Source: Pseudodesulfovibrio sp. (lineage in GTDB: Bacteria > Desulfobacterota > Desulfovibrionia > Desulfovibrionales > Desulfovibrionaceae). Taken from it: DNA of 63,983 nt. The position numbers and the translations under genes were made by a program. Numbering within the stretch: position 1 is the stretch's first letter; each line of letters starts with the position of its first letter. The notes under the pieces were generated by a model, which made no database searches, was not told where the DNA came from, and saw nothing but the letters and a program-made list of their open reading frames with translations. This document shows, piece after piece, positions 40,232 through 48,900 of the stretch. The stretch lies in assembly GCF_028692895.1 (NCBI RefSeq), contig NZ_JAQUWN010000016.1, positions 1 through 63,983 on the forward strand, read 5' to 3'.

Positions 40232-42532
40232 CTAGGTCTCGGGGGTCGCCAGGGCTTCGGCCAGGAGCTTGCGCAGGCTCGCCTTGGTGAAGGGCTTGGC
40301 CAGGAAATGGTCGCACCCCGCCGAGAAGGAATGCTTGCGGAACTCGTCGAAGGAATGGGCGGTCAGGATGACGATGGGCGTCCTGGGGCGGCCCGTCGCG
40401 GCCTCGTGGACGCGGATGCGCCGCGTGGCCTCCAGGCCGTCCACGCCCGGCATCTCGATGTCCATCAGGATCAGGTCGTAACGGTCGGCGCAGGCCATCT
40501 CCACGGCCCGGTCGCCCTCCTCCACCTCCACCAGGCGGCACCCGGTCCGCTCCAGGAACATGCGCAGGATGAGCCGGTTCTCCTCGGCGTCGTCGGCGAT
40601 GAGGAAGGTCCGGCCCGCAAAGGGCTCGGCAGCCTCCGGCCCGGCCGCCGGCTCCGGGGCGCGGCGCCCGCCCCCGGCCTCGGCCAGGGGGAGCCGGACC
40701 TTGAAGACCGAGCCTTCGTCCACCTCGCTGGCCACCGAGATATCGCCGCCCATGGCCCTGACCAGGCGCTGGGTGATGGCCAGTCCCAGCCCGGCCCCGC
40801 CAAAGGCCCGGGTGGTGCTCCGGTCCTCCTGGGTGAAGGGGTCGAAGATGCTCTCCAGGTGCTCCCCGGCCACGCCGATGCCCGTGTCCCTCACGGAGAT
40901 GACCACGTCCCCCCCGGCCTCGCCGCTGGGCAGGATGTCCACCTCGATGGCCCCCTCGTTGGTATACTTGATGGCGTTGGAGACGAGGTTGACCATGACC
41001 TGGCGGATCTTGCCCGCGTCGCCGATGCGCTTGGGGGTCAGGCCGGGCGCGACGCGGCAGGCCAGGCGCAGCCCCTTGGGACGGCACAGGGGCGTGAAGA
41101 GCAGGTCCAGGTCCCGGCAGACCTCGGCGAAGTCGAAAGGCTCGGACACGACCTCCACCCGCCCGGACTCGATCCTGGAAAAGTCGAGGATGTTGTCGAT
41201 GACGGACTGAAGCTGGCTCCCGGCCGCCCGGAGGGTCTCGATGCACCGGTCCTGGGTCGGGTCGGTCGGCGTGTCCTCCAGGACCTCGACCATGCCCAGC
41301 ACGGCGAAGAGCGGGGTCCGGATTTCATGGCTCATGACCGCCAGGAACTGGGTCTTGGCCTCGCTGGCCGCCTCGGCGAACTCCTTGGCCATGACCAACT
41401 GCTTCTTGACCACCTCGGAGGTCACGTCGGCCAGGTAGACGTCCACCGCCGCCTCGCCCGAGGCCAGCACCGTCCGGCTGGCCCGGACCCGGCCCCAGAA
41501 CCGACGGCCGTCCCGCTTGCGGAACTCCGCCTCCAGGGAGACCCTCGGCTCCCCGTCCTCCAGCGCCCGGACAAGGGCCGCCCACTGGCCGGGATCGACG
41601 AACAGCGCCGCGAAGTTGGCGGCCATCAGGTCGTCGCGCTCCTCCTCCCCGTACTGGAACAGACGCAACAGGCTCGGGCTGACGAGCAGAAACCCGCCGC
41701 CGGGCGAGAGGCGGGCGATGCCCTCCCAGGAGTTGTCGAAAATGCGCATCAGCTCGCGCCGGGTCTCCAGCAGCTCGATCTCGCGGTTGTCCAGTTCGTC
41801 GGCCACCTGGTTGAAGATGACCCCGACCATGGCCACTTCGTCGCTGCCCTTGCACTCCACGCGCGCGGTGCGGTCCACCTTGTAGCGGACGATGGTCCGG
41901 GCCAGCTCGGTAAGCGGCGTGATGAGGTGGCGGCCCGTGGCGGAAAAGACGTAGAGCAGCCCGCCGCCGGACAGCACGACCAGGGCCAGGGCCAGCAGGG
42001 CCAGGGCGTTCAGCCGCCGCTGCATGGCCGAGAGCCTCGCCTCAAGCGCCTCGTTCGACCGTTCGTAGAGCACCTTGAGCCGGTCGGAGAGCTCGCCCTG
42101 AATGCGGCTGAGATGCCGAACGGCGTCGGGCGTGAGCTGGTCCTCGTCTATGGAGTGCAGCAGCCGCTTGGAAAAGACGAAGACCGCGTGGAAGGACCGG
42201 GACACGTCGTGCAGGGACGCCTGGTCCACCGAGGCGTCCCCGGCCAGCTCGCGCAGGGAGTCGTAGAAGTCCTTGGCCATGCCGTCCAGGTTCCGGTACG
42301 AGGCCGCGACGTCCGCCGCGCCGGGATGGCCCGACTCCAGGACCTCCCGGTGGACGGCGCTCAGGATGGACAGCTCCTTGAGCAGGAGCTGCTCCTTGCG
42401 GTGGCGCAGCTCGGTCAGGGTGGCGATGGACCCGGAGAAGACGTTGACGATGTAGTAGCTGAGCAGGCAGGACACCGACAGCAGGACCGCCGCGACGCAG
42501 ACGCTGGCCGACAGCCGTGAACGGATGAGCAC
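40232..42532 (-). CDS. Hybrid sensor histidine kinase (HAMP-PAS-HisKA-HATPase-REC)
   Basis: The 766-residue protein has two membrane helices (about 10-30 and 178-198) enclosing a 145-residue helical periplasmic region, a HAMP linker (about 200-250), a PAS domain (about 262-380), the H-box MAKEFAEAASEAKTQFLAVM followed by SHEIRTPLFAVLG, N-box MVNLVSNAIKYTNEGAIE, G boxes DTGIGV and GGAGLGLAI, and a C-terminal receiver with YDLILMDIEMPGVDG and FLAKPF. It should autophosphorylate and pass the phosphate to its own receiver. No HPt domain or separate regulator is adjacent. The upstream gene encodes a Cache lipoprotein ending 10 bases before this start, so that protein probably supplies or tunes the signal. 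Confidence 0.9.
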   Translation of the reverse strand: MLIRSRLSASVCVAAVLLSVSCLLSYYIVNVFSGSIATLTELRHRKEQLLLKELSILSAVHREVLESGHPGAADVAASYRNLDGMAKDFYDSLRELAGDASVDQASLHDVSRSFHAVFVFSKRLLHSIDEDQLTPDAVRHLSRIQGELSDRLKVLYERSNEALEARLSAMQRRLNALALLALALVVLSGGGLLYVFSATGRHLITPLTELARTIVRYKVDRTARVECKGSDEVAMVGVIFNQVADELDNREIELLETRRELMRIFDNSWEGIARLSPGGGFLLVSPSLLRLFQYGEEERDDLMAANFAALFVDPGQWAALVRALEDGEPRVSLEAEFRKRDGRRFWGRVRASRTVLASGEAAVDVYLADVTSEVVKKQLVMAKEFAEAASEAKTQFLAVMSHEIRTPLFAVLGMVEVLEDTPTDPTQDRCIETLRAAGSQLQSVIDNILDFSRIESGRVEVVSEPFDFAEVCRDLDLLFTPLCRPKGLRLACRVAPGLTPKRIGDAGKIRQVMVNLVSNAIKYTNEGAIEVDILPSGEAGGDVVISVRDTGIGVAGEHLESIFDPFTQEDRSTTRAFGGAGLGLAITQRLVRAMGGDISVASEVDEGSVFKVRLPLAEAGGGRRAPEPAAGPEAAEPFAGRTFLIADDAEENRLILRMFLERTGCRLVEVEEGDRAVEMACADRYDLILMDIEMPGVDGLEATRRIRVHEAATGRPRTPIVILTAHSFDEFRKHSFSAGCDHFLAKPFTKASLRKLLAEALATPET

Positions 42533-42542
42533 GGCGCGCCCC

Positions 42543-43550
42543 TTACCGCGTCAGCTCGACGAGCCGCCACCCAGTCTCCGGGACGGTCGCGACCGAGCAG
42601 GTGTAGTGCTCCCCGTCCAGGGTGACGTGGAACCGGTCCTCCCTGAACAGGGTTTCGCCGAGGCGGCGGATCGACTCGTCCGGGTTGTTGGCCAGCCTGA
42701 ACTCCTCCGGGGCGTATTCGTCCGTCTCCACGCTGTCGGTGTAGTAGTAGATGCCGAGCGCCTGGAGCGGGAGCGCGCGCCGCAGGGGCTCGGTGGCGCA
42801 GAGCACCAGCGAGTGGCGGTCCACCAGCATCTGCATCCGGTCTTTGCGCAGAAAGGTCCGTCCCACTTTTTCGAGCATGATGTCGCACCCCACCGCGCCC
42901 AGGAAGGCGTCGCCCGCATAGGCCGGAGCCGAGGCCGTGCTCACGTAGCCGTTGCCCGTGGCGTCGATGTAGGTGTCGACCCAGACGGTCTTGCGCCCGG
43001 GGTCGCTTTCGGGCTCGGTCAGGGAGAACGGCTTGTAGGCCTCATGAAAATCCACTCCCGGCGGCAGCAGGGAGACGGCGTCGAAGGGCGGGTAGAACAT
43101 CCCGACGTGGTCCGTGGTCAGGACGTAGGCCAGCTCCACCATCTCGTTGGCCCGCGCGTAGTCGATGATGGGCTGCTCAAAGCCGCGCAGGACCCGGATT
43201 CGCCGCCGCTCCGCCTCCCCGATGGGAATAAGGCCGGACGCCCACATGCCGCAGCCGCCCACGTCCTTCTTGTAGAAGGCCTTGCCCTCGAAATACGCGC
43301 AGTCCGGGTCCAGGTCGCCCGGGACCCGGTCCAGGTCCGTGGCGGCGAAGGTCCGCCCGATTTCGTCCCGGATGGCCTCGATGCCCTGGCGCGCCCGGAC
43401 CAGGGCGGCATTCAGGGTCAGGGCCTGAAGCCCGAGCTGCTCCCCGGCCCTGTCGGCCGGATCGGCGCACCCCGCAAGCAATACGGCCAGCACGAGCGGC
43501 AACAGGCGGCCCCACGCCGCCCATCGGAATTTTCGCTTCCCCATCGGCAT
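42543..43550 (-). CDS. Cache-domain periplasmic lipoprotein, partner of the hybrid kinase
   Basis: The 335-residue protein has a lipoprotein signal (LLPLVLAVLLAGC) and then a double-Cache-like sensor fold. Segments FYKKDVGGCGMWASGLIPIG, VELAYVLTTDHVGMFYPPFD and DPGRKTVWVDTYIDATGNGY are typical of Cache domains of chemoreceptors and kinases. There is no output domain. The gene is 10 bases upstream of the hybrid kinase gene, whose own periplasmic part lacks a Cache domain, so the ligand sensor may be supplied in trans. ATG at 43550 or 43544 are both possible. The domain should bind a small ligand at the outer face of the cytoplasmic membrane or in the periplasm. Confidence 0.8.
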   Translation of the reverse strand: MPMGKRKFRWAAWGRLLPLVLAVLLAGCADPADRAGEQLGLQALTLNAALVRARQGIEAIRDEIGRTFAATDLDRVPGDLDPDCAYFEGKAFYKKDVGGCGMWASGLIPIGEAERRRIRVLRGFEQPIIDYARANEMVELAYVLTTDHVGMFYPPFDAVSLLPPGVDFHEAYKPFSLTEPESDPGRKTVWVDTYIDATGNGYVSTASAPAYAGDAFLGAVGCDIMLEKVGRTFLRKDRMQMLVDRHSLVLCATEPLRRALPLQALGIYYYTDSVETDEYAPEEFRLANNPDESIRRLGETLFREDRFHVTLDGEHYTCSVATVPETGWRLVELTR

Positions 43551-44008
43551 CCCTACCCCGCTGCACCGTCCGCGCCCGCGCGCCGCCACGCCCGCGCCGG
43601 TGCCGTTGCGCCGGAATCCGGCAATGACCCTCCGGTCCGGCTATTACCTATGCCGTGATTTTATATATTTTTCCCCGATAGTATTCCACACCTTCCTTGT
43701 GAAAGTTTCGATCCGGCGGAATGGCGCAGTCGGCGGACAGGCCGCGAAAAGAAAAAAGGGCGGGCCGCCCGAACCTGGCGACCGCCCCCCCAAGCCCCGC
43801 GACAAAGCGGGCCGCCCCAGAATGGAGAGACGCGAGGAGCAAGAAGCGACAAGCCCGAAGCGTACTCCCCGTTCGCGAGGATTGGATTCGCCCCGTCCCG
43901 GGGCTCACCCCTGCGGGGCGGCGGCGAAGCAGGCGTCCGAATCCGCTGCCCTGCGGATTTGTGATCTCTTCGCAGCGACGAAGCAGAGCGCCGTTCTGGG
44001 CCAGTCCG
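43551..44008. other. Intergenic region between the Cache lipoprotein and LysE genes
   Basis: 458 bases without a convincing gene. An AT-rich stretch at 43655-43690 with TACTAT and TATAAA (minus strand) may hold the promoter of the Cache-kinase operon. A short GC hairpin with a T tract on the minus strand at 43751-43770 may end the LysE transcript. The rest (43790-43990) shows short palindromes but no recognisable element. Confidence 0.4.
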
Positions 44009-44632
44009 CTAGGTGCGCTTGAGGGCGGCGGTGAGGAGGCCCGCGCCAATCAGGGCGGAGCCGCCGACGCGGTTGACGGCCTTCATGGTGCGCGGGTTTG
44101 TGACGGCCGCGCTGGCCCGGGCGGCCAGGAGCGCGTAGAGCGCGGCGTTGACCACGGCCAGGGTCACGAAGGTCGCGCCCATAATCAGTTCCTGGGGCAG
44201 GATCGGGCTGGCGTGGTCGATGAACTGCGGCATGAAGGCGCAGAAGAAGGCGATGGACTTGGGGTTGGTGGCGGTGACGACGAAGGCGCGCAGGGCGTCG
44301 GCCCGGCCGGAGGCGGGACGGATGCGGGCGAGGTCGGCAGCGAGTTCGGGCCGGGAGCGCCAGGTCTTGACCCCGAGGTGGATGAGGTAGGCCGCGCCGA
44401 TCCACTTGAGGGCGGTGAAGAGCGCGGCCGAGGCGGCCATCAGCGCGCCGAGCCCGGCCAGGGAGGCGGCCATGGCCACGGTGTCGCCCAGGCCGACCCC
44501 GAGGGCCAGCGGCAGGGCCGCGCGCTTGCCCGCCGTCAGCGAGCAACTGACCACGAGCATGATGGTCGGTCCGGGAATGACCAGGACGACGATGGTGGCG
44601 GCGAGAAAGGCGAGATACGTTTCCGGGCTCAT
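44009..44632 (-). CDS. LysE/RhtB-family amino-acid exporter
   Basis: The 207-residue protein has about six membrane helices. The start ETYLAFLAATIVVLVIPGPT is the family hallmark, followed by LGVGLGDTV and VVTATNPKSIAFFCAFMPQF. RhtB-type members export threonine, homoserine lactone or other amino acids. GGGAG precedes the ATG. The gene begins 28 bases after the stop of the upstream kinase gene and is likely co-transcribed with it. Confidence 0.92.
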   Translation of the reverse strand: MSPETYLAFLAATIVVLVIPGPTIMLVVSCSLTAGKRAALPLALGVGLGDTVAMAASLAGLGALMAASAALFTALKWIGAAYLIHLGVKTWRSRPELAADLARIRPASGRADALRAFVVTATNPKSIAFFCAFMPQFIDHASPILPQELIMGATFVTLAVVNAALYALLAARASAAVTNPRTMKAVNRVGGSALIGAGLLTAALKRT

Positions 44633-44660
44633 GGCGGGCTCCCTTGTCAGGAGCCAAAGC

Positions 44661-46112
44661 CTATCCGGCGACGGGCGCTCCGGTCAAGGGCTGCGTGGCG
44701 CCCTCCTCCTTCTCGTCGGGCAGGAGGAAGTAGAACTCGTTGCCGCAGTCGTTGTGGCTGTAGCCCACGCTGCCGCCGTGGAGCTCCACCACCTGGCGGC
44801 AGAAGTAGAGGCCCCGGCCGGTGCCCTGCTCGTGGGCCACGTTGGGCGCGCGGAAGCCGGGCCTGAAGACGTCCATGGGATTGGCCAGGTCCAGGGGCTT
44901 GCCCGAGGTGGTCAGCCAGAGGCGGACGCCGGGCCTGCCCGGCCCGAAGGCGTCGGGCACGCTCCGCCAGCCGTAGGTCATGAATTTGCCGGTCCGGCCG
45001 TCGGGCAGGGTGGCTATCTCGGTGTACTTGACCGCGTTGGAGACCAGGTTGGCGAAGACCTGGGAGATCAGCCCACGGTCCATGACGAAACGGACCGAGG
45101 GCTCCTGCTCGCCATCGAGGGGGCAGCCGATCTCGATGCCCCGCTCCTCCAGCCGCTGGCGGTAGCGCTCGATCTGCGGCTCGATGACCCCGGTGAGCAG
45201 ATCGGCCGAGCGCTTGACCAGGACGTAGCGCCCCTCCTCGAAATGGCGGCGGCGAAGCAGGGTCTCCAGGAACATGGAGGTGGTCTCGTAGTGGCGGTAG
45301 ATCTCCTGGTACTGGGCCTCGATGGCGGCGGCGGTGACGGCCAGGCGGTTGCCCTCGTTCACGGCGGCCTCGTCGCCGCAGCGGACCAGACTGGTCAGGA
45401 CCTTCTCGGTGGTGACGTGCAGCTCCTCGATGCGCCGCTTGAGCCGGTTGAAATAGAGCTTGAAGTACATGTTGGGCACGATGACGTTGTGCCCGATGTC
45501 CTGGACCATGGACTTGATGAAGCTCAGGTGCTCGCGGTTGTGGGCGCGGATGATGCGCTGGTGGAGCTGGTAGCCGATGCGGTTGACGTATTTTTCCAGG
45601 AAGAGCCGGTCGCGCGGCTCCAATCCCCCGCAGGGGTAGAGCTCGAAGCAGCCCAGGATGTTGTGGGGCGGCACGAAGGAGAGCAGGTCCGCGTATTCCG
45701 GGTTGCACGGGATGGGGATGAACAGTGAGCCGTTGCTGTCCACGATCCGCGGCGAGAGCTCGGCGTCCCAGGTCCGGGTGCGCTCAAGCTCGCAATCCCC
45801 GGCGGAGCATCCGGCCAGGACGAAGGTGTCTTCGGCCTCCAGCAGGTAGAGGCGGCTCTCCAGCCCGAACAGGGCCCGGGGCAGCATCAGGCAGACGGCG
45901 TAGAACATCTCCCGCCCGCGAAACTCCTGGGCGAGGTCGAAAAAGATGTTCAGGGCGCGGACCTGGCGCAGGGAGAAGTCGTACCCATCGTAGTCGTCGA
46001 GCTTTTCCTCGATGCGCTCGACAACGTACCGGCACCGCTCTTCCCTGTTCGGAAAGTCCTGGCCGTGCACCCTCTTGCGGCGATTCGCCGTGTGGTCGTC
46101 CGGAGTGGTCAT
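44661..46112 (-). CDS. Soluble sensor histidine kinase with unusual H-box
   Basis: The 483-residue protein has no membrane helix. A GAF-like N-terminal half (about residues 40-185: FYAVCLMLPRALFGLESRLY, CSAGDCELERTRTWDAELSP) is followed by a helical region with LSFIKSMVQDIGHNVIVPNM, where the His of DIGHNV probably takes the phosphate; this H-box differs from the usual SHELRTPL. A GHKL ATPase domain follows (QVFANLVSNAVKYTE, GTGRGLYFCRQVVELHGGSV). The ATG at 46112 follows a GGAGG site, and a good promoter lies 45 bases upstream. No response regulator is adjacent; the LysE gene follows. Confidence 0.82.
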   Translation of the reverse strand: MTTPDDHTANRRKRVHGQDFPNREERCRYVVERIEEKLDDYDGYDFSLRQVRALNIFFDLAQEFRGREMFYAVCLMLPRALFGLESRLYLLEAEDTFVLAGCSAGDCELERTRTWDAELSPRIVDSNGSLFIPIPCNPEYADLLSFVPPHNILGCFELYPCGGLEPRDRLFLEKYVNRIGYQLHQRIIRAHNREHLSFIKSMVQDIGHNVIVPNMYFKLYFNRLKRRIEELHVTTEKVLTSLVRCGDEAAVNEGNRLAVTAAAIEAQYQEIYRHYETTSMFLETLLRRRHFEEGRYVLVKRSADLLTGVIEPQIERYRQRLEERGIEIGCPLDGEQEPSVRFVMDRGLISQVFANLVSNAVKYTEIATLPDGRTGKFMTYGWRSVPDAFGPGRPGVRLWLTTSGKPLDLANPMDVFRPGFRAPNVAHEQGTGRGLYFCRQVVELHGGSVGYSHNDCGNEFYFLLPDEKEEGATQPLTGAPVAG

Positions 46113-46155
46113 GCCTCCTCCATCGGGCTGAGCGCCGTCATCGGCACTGCCATCA

Positions 46156-46184
46156 AGCATACATCGTGAATGAAAACAGCACAA
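46156..46184 (-). promoter_or_regulatory. Candidate sigma-70 promoter of the kinase-LysE operon
   Basis: On the minus strand TTGTGC, 17-base spacer, TATGCT with a TG just before the -10 box. Start near 46149. Confidence 0.5.
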
Positions 46185-46212
46185 GACGGTGCACAAACCA
46201 TTTCCCGAAAGG

Positions 46213-46244
46213 AAAAGGGGCGGGGGGCGCGCTCCCCCCGCCCC
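46213..46244 (-). terminator. Intrinsic terminator of the cytochrome bd-like operon
   Basis: 11-bp all-GC stem (46217-46227 with 46234-46244) and a T tract on the minus strand, 20 bases after the stop of the multiheme subunit. Confidence 0.8.
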
Positions 46245-46263
46245 GGTCCAGGCGCGATGGCGG

Positions 46264-48897
46264 CTACCTGCCCGTGTGATGGGCGTTGGCCGTCACCTCC
46301 TTGAGGTGGCAGACCCCGCAGTTGCCGTCCGCGCCGATGGTGCGCGGATTGCCCTGGTACTGCATGGGCCCTATGTTGTCGCGGTTCCTGCCGTACTTGT
46401 TGACGGTCGGATAGTTGGCGTGGGGGCTGTTGTGGCAGGCGATGCAGGCCAGGGCCCCCAGCTTGTCGCCGGTGAAGCGGTAGAGGCCGGGCCCGCCCCT
46501 GGTCCAGGCGTTGAAGGCCACGGAGGTCTTCCGGTCGGGCTTCACGCCGTAGGCGACGTGGCAGGTGGCGCAGTCCGGCTCCTGCATCCAGGGCAGGCGC
46601 GGGTTGATGGCTTCCTTGCTCTCGCCCAGGCGCGGGCTCAGGTTGGCCATGAGCCGCCTGGCCCCGGCCTTGCCCGCCTCGTCCTCGTGCTTGAGCAGCG
46701 AGAGGGCGTGGTCCTCCAGGTAGCCGTGGCAGCGCACGCAGCCGATGTCGGCCTGGGCGTGCACGCCGCGCAGGCAGCGGGTCGGCCCGTCGGGCCGGTT
46801 GGGATGGCAGTAGGCGCAGGCTTCGGAGCCCCGGCCGGACAGGAAGTTGGCGTGGAAGCCGTGGATGGCCGCGGGCAGGTTGAGCAGCCCGGGCTGTCCC
46901 TCGGCCCCGAGGACCGGGTCGGGATGGCAGCTCTGGCACAGCCGGGGCGCGCCCCCCTGGGCCGCCGCCGCCAGCTCGGTGTTGCTCAGCCGGTCGTGGG
47001 ACATGAGCACGTCGCGGCCGGTCCGGGCGGAGATGCCCGCCAGGTTGTCCACCTTCCAGGGGCCGCCGTGGCAGTTCTTGCAGCCCATCTCCGTGGAGGT
47101 GGGGGCCGCGGTCCGGGTCTCGGCCAGGAGCTCGCCGGTCTTCTCGTCGCGGGCCTGGACGGTGAAGAGGGGATACGGGTTGAAACCGCCGGTCTCGGGG
47201 TAGGGCTTGACCGGGATCAGGGCCGCTTCGAACCACTTGTGGTCCTCGTGGTACTTCATCTCGCCCTTCAGGCCGTTGCCCGCCAGGCCCACGTTGTCCG
47301 GCGGCTGCGCCCCGAACAGGCTCTTGGCGTGCGTCCAGAAGTCGCAGACCTTGGACGGGTTCTCGAACCCGGGCTCCACGAAGTAGGTGATCCTGACGCC
47401 CGAGGTGACCACCGCGGGTTTGTCGCCCCGCCGGACGAGCTGGGCGAAGAGGTCGTTGGCCGGGGGCAGGAGCACCCACTCGGCATAAGCGTCGGAGATG
47501 CAGTGCATACCCAGGTTGTTCCAGGCGAGCAGCACGTATTCGGCCTTTTCCCTGTCAAAGGACGGGATGTCCACCGGCAGGTTGCGGCCGGCAAAGGGGA
47601 TGTTGCCCGGCTTGCCGCCGTGCAGCCCGTCCACGATGTAGGTGGCCAGGGCGAGCCGCTCGGCCAGGTTCCCCGCGAACGGCGGCATCATGGACTGGAG
47701 CTTGCCCATGCCCGACAGCTTGGCGTCCATGCCGATGACCGGATACTTCTCGGTCAGCGGCAGGATGTCGTTCATGGGCCCGCCCACCGAGTGGCAGGGC
47801 GAGCACTGCATCTGGAAGAGCTCCCGGCCCGCCTCGACACGGTTCGCGTCCGTGATCTCGTGATGCCTGACCCACCGCGCCGTCGGCAGCACGCCGGTCT
47901 CGGCGAAGCGGGCCACGTCCGCCGTGCGGACCTGGGTGGAATACATGAAGCCGTGGATCAGGTACGGCTTGCGTGCGGCCTCGCGCAGGAACTCGAAGGA
48001 GCCGAGGAAGCAGAAGCCGAACACCAGCAGCACGGCCGAAAGGGCCACCCGCGCGCCCCTGGGCAGCCGGACCAGCAGCACGGCCCCGGCCACGAAGGTG
48101 GCGGCCGCGAAGACCGGCGCCAGGCGGTAGAACCGGGTGATGCGCGCGGCCTTGACCGCCAGGCGCTCCAGCGCCTCGGGCGGCAGCGCCGCCGTGTACC
48201 ACCAGCCGAAGCCCACGGCCAGGAGGACCGGGATCACCGTCCAGCGCACGCAGGCGCGGTACACGGCCTCGCGGGCCTCGGCGTCCGGGATGCGGTGGGC
48301 CGTGATGAAGCCGAACAGCCCGGCGATCATGGCCGCCATGGACGTGCGGAAAAAGAGCGAAGGCCAGAAGGACGGGTTGAAGAACCCGGCCCAGAACCCG
48401 CCGCCCTCAAGCCAGCCGCCCGGCGTGAGCATGAAGCCGATGATGCCGTTGATGAGCAGGAGCGACAGCCAGGCGAACACGCAATAGAGCCAGCCCACCA
48501 CCAGGTGGTCGCGGCGGCGCATCTTGTCGAACCGGTAGTGGTAGAGGAGCAGGGCCACGATCTCGGCCAGGAAGCAGACCCACTCCGCCGCCCAGCCGAA
48601 GACGAAGGTGTGGATGAGCGTGGACGTGGCCGCCGGGGCCAGCACCGAAATGGTGAACCAGATGCCCACGCCCGTCATGCCGCCGAAGACCATGGTCACC
48701 AGCAGGAAGAATTTGGTGTGCTTCTTCACGTAGTCCAGAAGCGCCGGTGACTCCCGCTTGTAGGCCATGGACTCGAAGACCGGCAGGAAAAAACCGCCGC
48801 CCACCGCGAAGTGGGCCACGAAGACGTGAAAGACAGCGATCAGGGCGATGAAGAAGCCGCCGCCCAGGGTGGTGAGTTCCCAAATGGGGTACTGCAT
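46264..48897 (-). CDS. Cytochrome bd-like membrane subunit fused to an eight-haem cytochrome c domain
   Basis: The 877-residue protein starts with about eight membrane helices. TM1 has FHVFVAHFAVGG, with His24 and His29 in the position of the CydA b595 haem ligand. Glu105 and Glu112 lie in FGWAAEWVCFLAEIVALLLYHY. From about residue 365 the periplasmic part has eight CXXCH sites: CSPCH, CKNCH, CQSCH, CAYCH, CVRCH, CATCH, CIACH and CGVCH. The likely role is a quinol:cytochrome c-type oxidoreductase or terminal oxidase with a built-in electron wire. No separate CydB-like subunit is seen; the partner upstream is also CydA-like. It starts 3 bases after the partner stop, with GGAGGGCT as binding site, and ends in a terminator. 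Confidence 0.82.
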   Translation of the reverse strand: MQYPIWELTTLGGGFFIALIAVFHVFVAHFAVGGGFFLPVFESMAYKRESPALLDYVKKHTKFFLLVTMVFGGMTGVGIWFTISVLAPAATSTLIHTFVFGWAAEWVCFLAEIVALLLYHYRFDKMRRRDHLVVGWLYCVFAWLSLLLINGIIGFMLTPGGWLEGGGFWAGFFNPSFWPSLFFRTSMAAMIAGLFGFITAHRIPDAEAREAVYRACVRWTVIPVLLAVGFGWWYTAALPPEALERLAVKAARITRFYRLAPVFAAATFVAGAVLLVRLPRGARVALSAVLLVFGFCFLGSFEFLREAARKPYLIHGFMYSTQVRTADVARFAETGVLPTARWVRHHEITDANRVEAGRELFQMQCSPCHSVGGPMNDILPLTEKYPVIGMDAKLSGMGKLQSMMPPFAGNLAERLALATYIVDGLHGGKPGNIPFAGRNLPVDIPSFDREKAEYVLLAWNNLGMHCISDAYAEWVLLPPANDLFAQLVRRGDKPAVVTSGVRITYFVEPGFENPSKVCDFWTHAKSLFGAQPPDNVGLAGNGLKGEMKYHEDHKWFEAALIPVKPYPETGGFNPYPLFTVQARDEKTGELLAETRTAAPTSTEMGCKNCHGGPWKVDNLAGISARTGRDVLMSHDRLSNTELAAAAQGGAPRLCQSCHPDPVLGAEGQPGLLNLPAAIHGFHANFLSGRGSEACAYCHPNRPDGPTRCLRGVHAQADIGCVRCHGYLEDHALSLLKHEDEAGKAGARRLMANLSPRLGESKEAINPRLPWMQEPDCATCHVAYGVKPDRKTSVAFNAWTRGGPGLYRFTGDKLGALACIACHNSPHANYPTVNKYGRNRDNIGPMQYQGNPRTIGADGNCGVCHLKEVTANAHHTGR

Positions 48898-48900
48898 GGC

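Noticed and set aside
43720-43800. A tRNA-like stretch (GGAATGGCGCAGTCGGCGG)
   Set aside because: Only a D-arm-like start is present; no anticodon or T arm can be drawn and there is no CCA-proximal stem.
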